From Scatosoma sp045128175 (GTDB lineage: Bacteria > Bacillota > Clostridia > Christensenellales > Borkfalkiaceae), in NCBI GenBank assembly GCA_045128175.1, contig JBGVRF010000096.1:1-5953 (forward strand): a stretch of DNA of 5,953 nt, given 5' to 3'. Shown here piece after piece: positions 5,246 through 5,953 of the stretch (the first letter of the stretch is position 1; each line of letters begins with the position of its first letter). Made by a program: the position numbers and the translations under genes. Below the pieces are notes generated by a model, which was given only the letters and a program-made list of their open reading frames with translations, was not told the origin of the DNA and did no database searches.

Positions 5246-5851
5246 TCATTTACTTTCCCCAATATTGCTTATGATTTTTTTTAATGGTATTGTTAAAGCT
5301 TCTTTTTCCGTCTCGTTTAAAAGAATGTACGCATTACACTGTTTAAATTTCGGATGAGATTCTACTGCATGATAATCAAATTGTGCGGCAATGCGTTCTT
5401 TTGCTTGCTGTTCCGTTAATCCGTCACGCAGACAAACAAAACGAATACGATCTTCTATCTTCCGTTGAACGACAATCACAGCATCAAATAAACACTCATA
5501 GTTCCCTTCAAAAAGCAATGGGACTTCTGCAAAAACAAATTTATTTTCTATGACATCCATTTTCTTCATCAACTGCCGCATGATCAATGGATGTGCCGTT
5601 GCATTTAACTTTTCGCGCTTTTTTTTGTCGGAAAATACTTCGGCGGCAAGCCTTTTTCTGTTGATTTCTCCATTCTCTATTACCGCAGGAAAAATGTCTG
5701 CAATTTTTTGTATATACAATTGCGAACGGATAACTTCGCGATACAATTCATCGCAAGAAAAAACCGGGTAGCCCATCTCTTTAAGAAGCTGTAAAACAGT
5801 GGATTTTCCGCTACCGATGCCACCTGTTATTGCAATCTTTTTCTTAACCAT
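5246..5851 (-). CDS. coaE: Dephospho-CoA kinase CoaE
   Basis: CoaE phosphorylates the 3'-hydroxyl of the ribose in dephospho-CoA using ATP, the last step of coenzyme A synthesis, in the cytoplasm. From the chosen start it has 201 residues, the usual length. The P-loop GGIGSGKS is at 10-17; HPLI, VPLLFE and RDGLTEQQAKERIAAQ follow in the order expected for the CoaE lid and CoA-binding regions of this P-loop kinase. I chose the ATG at 5851 because GGGAG (5857-5861) lies 5 nt upstream and it places the P-loop at the normal distance from the N-terminus. In-frame ATGs at 5863 and 5923 would add 4 and 24 residues; neither has a Shine-Dalgarno, and the 5923 one overlaps polA. The neighbour polA ends 53 nt upstream and no good promoter is visible between them, so co-transcription is likely. 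polA and coaE are frequent neighbours in Gram-positive genomes. A terminator follows. Confidence 0.96.
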   Translation of the reverse strand: MVKKKIAITGGIGSGKSTVLQLLKEMGYPVFSCDELYREVIRSQLYIQKIADIFPAVIENGEINRKRLAAEVFSDKKKREKLNATAHPLIMRQLMKKMDVIENKFVFAEVPLLFEGNYECLFDAVIVVQRKIEDRIRFVCLRDGLTEQQAKERIAAQFDYHAVESHPKFKQCNAYILLNETEKEALTIPLKKIISNIGESK

Positions 5852-5856
5852 ACAAT

Positions 5857-5861
5857 CTCCC
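5857..5861 (-). promoter_or_regulatory. coaE Shine-Dalgarno, start-deciding
   Basis: GGGAG on the minus strand lies 5 nt before the ATG at 5851. The in-frame ATG at 5863 is upstream of this site and has no purine-rich sequence of its own, so 5851 is preferred. Confidence 0.7.
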
Positions 5862-5870
5862 ATACAAAAT

Positions 5871-5891
5871 TGTTTCACGAATACTGTTTCA
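5871..5891. repeat. TGTTTCACG-N6-GTTTCA repeat, copy upstream of coaE
   Basis: The plus strand reads TGTTTCACG, six bases (AATACT), then GTTTCA. It lies in the polA-coaE gap, about 10 nt before the coaE Shine-Dalgarno in transcription order. It matches the copy at 5223-5243 at all 15 non-spacer positions. Confidence 0.6.
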
Positions 5892-5904
5892 TTACATTTA
5901 AAGT

Positions 5905-5953
5905 TTATTTTGTTTGATACCAATTTTCACCGATCCCTACCTCAACGGTAAGC
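5905..5953 (-). CDS. polA: DNA polymerase I PolA, last 15 codons only
   Basis: The minus-strand frame entering at the window edge ends LTVEVGIGENWYQTK and a TAA stop at 5905-5907. This matches the C-terminal end of family A DNA polymerase I, where a Pro-Leu-X-Val-(Asp/Glu)-Val segment is followed by Gly-X-Asn-Trp-Tyr-X-Ala-Lys at the close of the palm. PolA fills gaps during excision repair and Okazaki-fragment maturation. Only the extreme C-terminus is visible, so nothing can be said about its exonuclease domains. The neighbouring coaE supports the assignment. Confidence 0.82.
   Translation of the reverse strand, partial: LTVEVGIGENWYQTK

Noticed and set aside
5852..5923. Extended coaE start at the ATG at 5923 (24 more residues)
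   Set aside because: It overlaps the polA 3' end, has no Shine-Dalgarno and would put an atypical segment before the P-loop. The ATG at 5851 has GGGAG at good spacing.

Overview
The window looks like chromosomal DNA of a low-GC Gram-positive bacterium, most likely a clostridial (Bacillota) lineage. The grounds are the glgB-glgC-glgD-glgA gene order, the presence of the Firmicutes-type accessory subunit GlgD, purine-rich Shine-Dalgarno sequences, good sigma-A-type promoters and very AT-rich non-coding DNA. I cannot name the species. All genes read on the minus strand, so transcription runs from high to low coordinates.

Reading in the direction of transcription: (1) 5905-5953 is the extreme 3' end of polA (DNA polymerase I), recognised from its C-terminal residues. 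(2) 5246-5851 is coaE (dephospho-CoA kinase), 53 nt after polA and closed by a rho-independent terminator at about 5171-5205. A 21-nt repeat, TGTTTCACG-N6-GTTTCA on the plus strand, lies on both sides of coaE. (3) 4851-5245 is a non-coding, AT-rich stretch of about 395 nt. It holds the coaE terminator, a 43-nt imperfect inverted repeat, two predicted minus-strand promoters (about 5122-5150 and 4928-4956), a long A/T-tract block placed like an UP element, and a weak cre-like site. (4) 2958-4850 glgB, 1745-2938 glgC and 615-1730 glgD are tightly packed (gaps of 19 and 14 nt), each behind a strong G-rich Shine-Dalgarno. (5) 522-614 is a 93-nt gap with a perfect 14-bp inverted repeat and a possible internal promoter. 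(6) 1-521 is the 5' part of glgA, cut by the window edge.

Together the glg genes make bacterial glycogen. GlgC with GlgD makes ADP-glucose from glucose-1-phosphate and ATP, GlgA adds glucose as alpha-1,4 chains, and GlgB introduces the alpha-1,6 branches. GlgC keeps the catalytic motifs, while GlgD has lost several and is probably regulatory.

The coding content is ordinary. The most interesting signals are non-coding. A 13-nt motif, TATGYTTGACATA, occurs at both ends of the cluster, each time with a predicted -35 hexamer inside an inverted repeat, which suggests a shared operator for a glycogen regulator. The paired repeats around coaE, the lysine-to-alanine change in the GlgA substrate-binding motif and the basic GlgA N-terminal extension are secondary. 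I saw no mobile element, CRISPR array, tRNA or rRNA, and no convincing evidence of a wholly new system.
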